This document shows positions 62,256 to 64,000 of a DNA stretch of 64,000 bases, piece after piece. The stretch is from Roseitalea sp. MMSF_3546. Lineage in GTDB: Bacteria > Pseudomonadota > Alphaproteobacteria > Rhizobiales > Rhizobiaceae. Each line of letters starts with the position of its first letter. Positions within the stretch are counted from its first letter, which is position 1. The notes below the pieces were generated by a model that did no database searches, was not told the DNA's origin, and saw only the letters and a program-made list of their open reading frames with translations. The position numbers were made by a program, and so were the translations under genes. The stretch is from contig NZ_JASHKB010000004.1 in NCBI RefSeq assembly GCF_030732865.1, positions 62,001-126,000 on the forward strand. The letters are read 5' to 3'.

Positions 62256-62693
62256 CTACTTGCTCTTTGCGCGTGCGCCCGGCTTGCGGCCCAGGCCCAT
62301 CTTGCGGGCAAGCTTCGAGCGCTGCTCGGCATAGGACGGCGCCACCATCGGATAATCGGCGGGAAGCCCCCACTTCTCGCGATATTCCTGCGGTGTCAGA
62401 CCGTAATGGCTCATCAGATGGCGCTTGAGCGACTTGAACTTCTTACCGTCTTCAAGACAGATGATGTAGTCGCGCGTCACCGAGCGCTTCGGATTGACCG
62501 CCGGCGTCGGTTTGGCTTCCGGCTCGGCTTCGGCACCTGCCGTCGTCTTGCCCAGTGCATTGTGCACCTGCGAGATCAGAGTCGGAAGATCGCCCGCAGC
62601 AACCGGATTGTTGCCCACATAGGCGGACACGACCTCAGCCGTCAGTTCGACGAGCAGGCTGGAATCGGTGTCGTGTTTTCTATCGGTTTCCAA
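62256..62693 (-). CDS. mucR: MucR/Ros family transcriptional regulator
   Basis: A 145-residue regulator. The N-terminal part (LTAEVVSAYVGNNPVAAGDL) mediates oligomers in the family; the C-terminal zinc-finger-like domain runs about 70-135. Ligand positions read Cys79, Asp82 (CLED), His92 and His96 (HLMSH), so the second cysteine of Ros is an aspartate here, as in several MucR/Ml proteins. RSLKRHLMSHYGLTPQEYRE-type helix contacts AT-rich DNA. MucR controls exopolysaccharide, motility and cell-cycle genes in rhizobia. The start codon is a TTG (62691-62693) after AGAAGGGG. Confidence 0.93.
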   Translation of the reverse strand: METDRKHDTDSSLLVELTAEVVSAYVGNNPVAAGDLPTLISQVHNALGKTTAGAEAEPEAKPTPAVNPKRSVTRDYIICLEDGKKFKSLKRHLMSHYGLTPQEYREKWGLPADYPMVAPSYAEQRSKLARKMGLGRKPGARAKSK

Positions 62694-63005
62694 CGGATAA
62701 CCCCTTCTTGTCTTCTGAAGATTGGAAATTTGGACCGCTTGCAGGCTTCACTTTCAAACTTAAGCGATATCGAGTGTTCAATAGCCCATTAATAGTAGAG
62801 TTGCAACAGGCAGAACAGCTCGCATGCGCCATGGTTATCATGCCAGCAAGACGACCGGCGACAACCTGAACGCGCAACAAATGCGGCAAGCTGTACACAT
62901 TTGTTGACTTGCCCGCGCGCCGCATTCTTCCCCCATATGGGAACGGCCGATTACAAAAAATAGATCGCCCTGTACTAAACCTTGCAATGCGTGTTCACGA
63001 TTGCG
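62694..63005. other. AT-richer mucR upstream region with an inverted repeat
   Basis: About 310 bases without a gene, more AT-rich than the rest of the window. An inverted repeat AACAAATG-N14-CATTTGTT lies at 62876-62905. A possible minus-strand mucR promoter is TTGTCG, 18 bases, TGATAA, around 62830-62865. AT-rich segments with T runs are preferred MucR targets, so autoregulation is likely. Confidence 0.45.
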
Positions 63006-64000
63006 CTACTGAACAGTGAGCGCAGGCGTCGTCGCCGTCCCGTCCCCGAATACCGCATCGATATAGCCCGTGGGCTGCATCAACTCGAAGGCTATTCTGT
63101 CCGAAACCTTGATGAATGGCTCGGGATAGACGCCGGCAATGACGGTCAGGGCCGTCAGGGCGATCAGGATCGGGTAGGCGGACCGGCCCATCGTGCCTGC
63201 CTGACCGATAACGCCCTGTTCGCCAGGTTCGAACTGGGAGGGACGCCAGAACGCCAGCGTGAAGAGCCGCATGAGCGCGATGGTCGTCACGAGGCCCGAG
63301 ACCAGGATCGCCGCCGCCAGCCACCAGACGCCGACATCGATGGAGGCCTTGACCAGATAGATCTTCGGCCAGAGCCCGGACAGTGGCGGCAGGCCGGCCA
63401 CCGACAGGCACAGAACCAGCGCAATGGCCGCCAGCCAGGGCATCTGCGTGTACAGCCCGCCGGCGCGCGCCAGATCGAAAGTGCCGGTCTTTGCGCCGAC
63501 GACGCCGACGAGAAGATAGAGCGCGGTCATCACGATCATGGAATGGACGGTGTAAAAGGCGGTGCCGGACAGGCCCGTCGCGCTGCCGAGCGCCAGGCCG
63601 GCCAGCATGATGCCGATGCCGGAAATGACGAGATAGCCCAGGATGCGGCGCATGTCGGTCTGCGCCAGCGCGCCGAGCGCGCCCAGCATCATGGTTGCCG
63701 CCGCCACCACGCCGATCGCCACGGCCAGGTCGACGCGGTCGCCCGGGAAGATGGTCATGAAGATGCGCAAGAGCGCATAGACGCCGACCTTGGTCAGCAG
63801 ACCGGCAAAGACCGCCGAAACCGCGATCCGCGGCGTGTGATAGGAGGCGGGCAGCCAGAAGTTGAGCGGAAAGGCGGCCACCTTCATGGCAAAGGCGAAG
63901 AAGAACAGCGCGGCGATGGTCAGGCGCGGGCCGACCTGGTCCATTTCGGCGGCCTTGCGGGCGATGTCGGCCATGTTGAGCGTGCCGAACAGGCCGTAGA
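63006..64000 (-). CDS. Monovalent cation/proton antiporter subunit D (MrpD/NuoN-like), 5' partial
   Basis: The C-terminal 331 residues of a polytopic membrane protein; the start lies beyond the right edge. Marks of the Mrp/Nuo proton-channel family are FAFAMKVAAFPLNFWLPASY with the essential Lys, LGALGALAQTDMRRILGYLV, SMIVMTALYLLVGVVGAKTG and AGLPPLSGLWPKIYLVKA. The form is closer to MrpD/MnhD than to NuoN. Mrp complexes exchange Na+ or K+ for protons in salt or alkaline stress. No mrpE, F or G follows; the operon ends here, before mucR. Confidence 0.85.
   Translation of the reverse strand, partial: YGLFGTLNMADIARKAAEMDQVGPRLTIAALFFFAFAMKVAAFPLNFWLPASYHTPRIAVSAVFAGLLTKVGVYALLRIFMTIFPGDRVDLAVAIGVVAAATMMLGALGALAQTDMRRILGYLVISGIGIMLAGLALGSATGLSGTAFYTVHSMIVMTALYLLVGVVGAKTGTFDLARAGGLYTQMPWLAAIALVLCLSVAGLPPLSGLWPKIYLVKASIDVGVWWLAAAILVSGLVTTIALMRLFTLAFWRPSQFEPGEQGVIGQAGTMGRSAYPILIALTALTVIAGVYPEPFIKVSDRIAFELMQPTGYIDAVFGDGTATTPALTVQ

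Overview
The window is about 64 kb of GC-rich bacterial chromosome from the Alphaproteobacteria, most likely order Hyphomicrobiales (Rhizobiales). The assignment rests on gene content and order, not on rRNA: a MucR/Ros regulator, a cycHJKL-type cytochrome c maturation locus, a degP / two-component / glnE / pleC / pepN neighbourhood like that of rhizobia, many Hyphomicrobiales domain-of-unknown-function genes, and an RcGTA-type gene transfer agent (GTA). No rRNA, tRNA, CRISPR array, insertion sequence or integrase was seen. Both edges cut genes: the 3' part of a HisC-like aminotransferase on the left and a MrpD/NuoN-like antiporter subunit on the right.

Layout. 1-17 kb: metabolic and transport genes, including a Sel1 protein, a glutathione transferase, AMP nucleosidase, two paralogous MFS transporters about 8 kb apart, a cupin protein, ETF-ubiquinone oxidoreductase, a glutathione-dependent formaldehyde oxidation operon with a FitA/VapC-type toxin-antitoxin pair inside it, a divergent uracil-DNA-glycosylase-like protein, an EamA exporter and PepN. 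17.3-36 kb: a regulatory and envelope block with a PleC-like kinase (behind a cluster of GANTC sites), an EF-hand protein, GlnE, a two-component system, DegP, a hydrolase-OsmC fusion, CcmH-F-E-I, a lipoprotein, a FeuPQ-like two-component system and a small secreted protein at the position of its inhibitor.

36.5-51.0 kb (minus strand): a complete core GTA cluster in RcGTA order g1-g15, covering packaging, portal, membrane protein, protease, capsid, connector genes, tail, chaperones, short tape measure, hub, NlpC peptidase and the large TIM-barrel tail-tip protein. I add four details: a candidate sigma70-type promoter with a palindrome between -35 and -10, two tandem stem-loops directly after the capsid gene, a 55-codon ORF between g7 and g8, and a holin-like gene after g15 followed by a hairpin. 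Together these suggest one transcription unit of about 14.5 kb. There is no integrase, repressor or attachment site, so this is a domesticated particle cluster and not a prophage.

51.1-64 kb: DUF983 protein, PBP1A, the DUF1214/DUF1254 pair, DUF2336, DUF1491, a peptidoglycan-binding membrane protein, a membrane histidine kinase, DUF5330, SufE, DUF6456, a DnaA-domain-IV-like (HdaB-like) protein, a small unknown, MucR and the antiporter subunit. Several genes have cell-cycle links: TTAACCAT boxes resembling CtrA sites lie upstream of three gene starts, a GANTC cluster lies before the PleC-like kinase, and an HdaB-like protein sits beside MucR. The most novel observations are the GTA regulatory architecture with its added holin-like gene, the toxin-antitoxin pair translationally coupled to formaldehyde detoxification, and the cell-cycle-type control sites.
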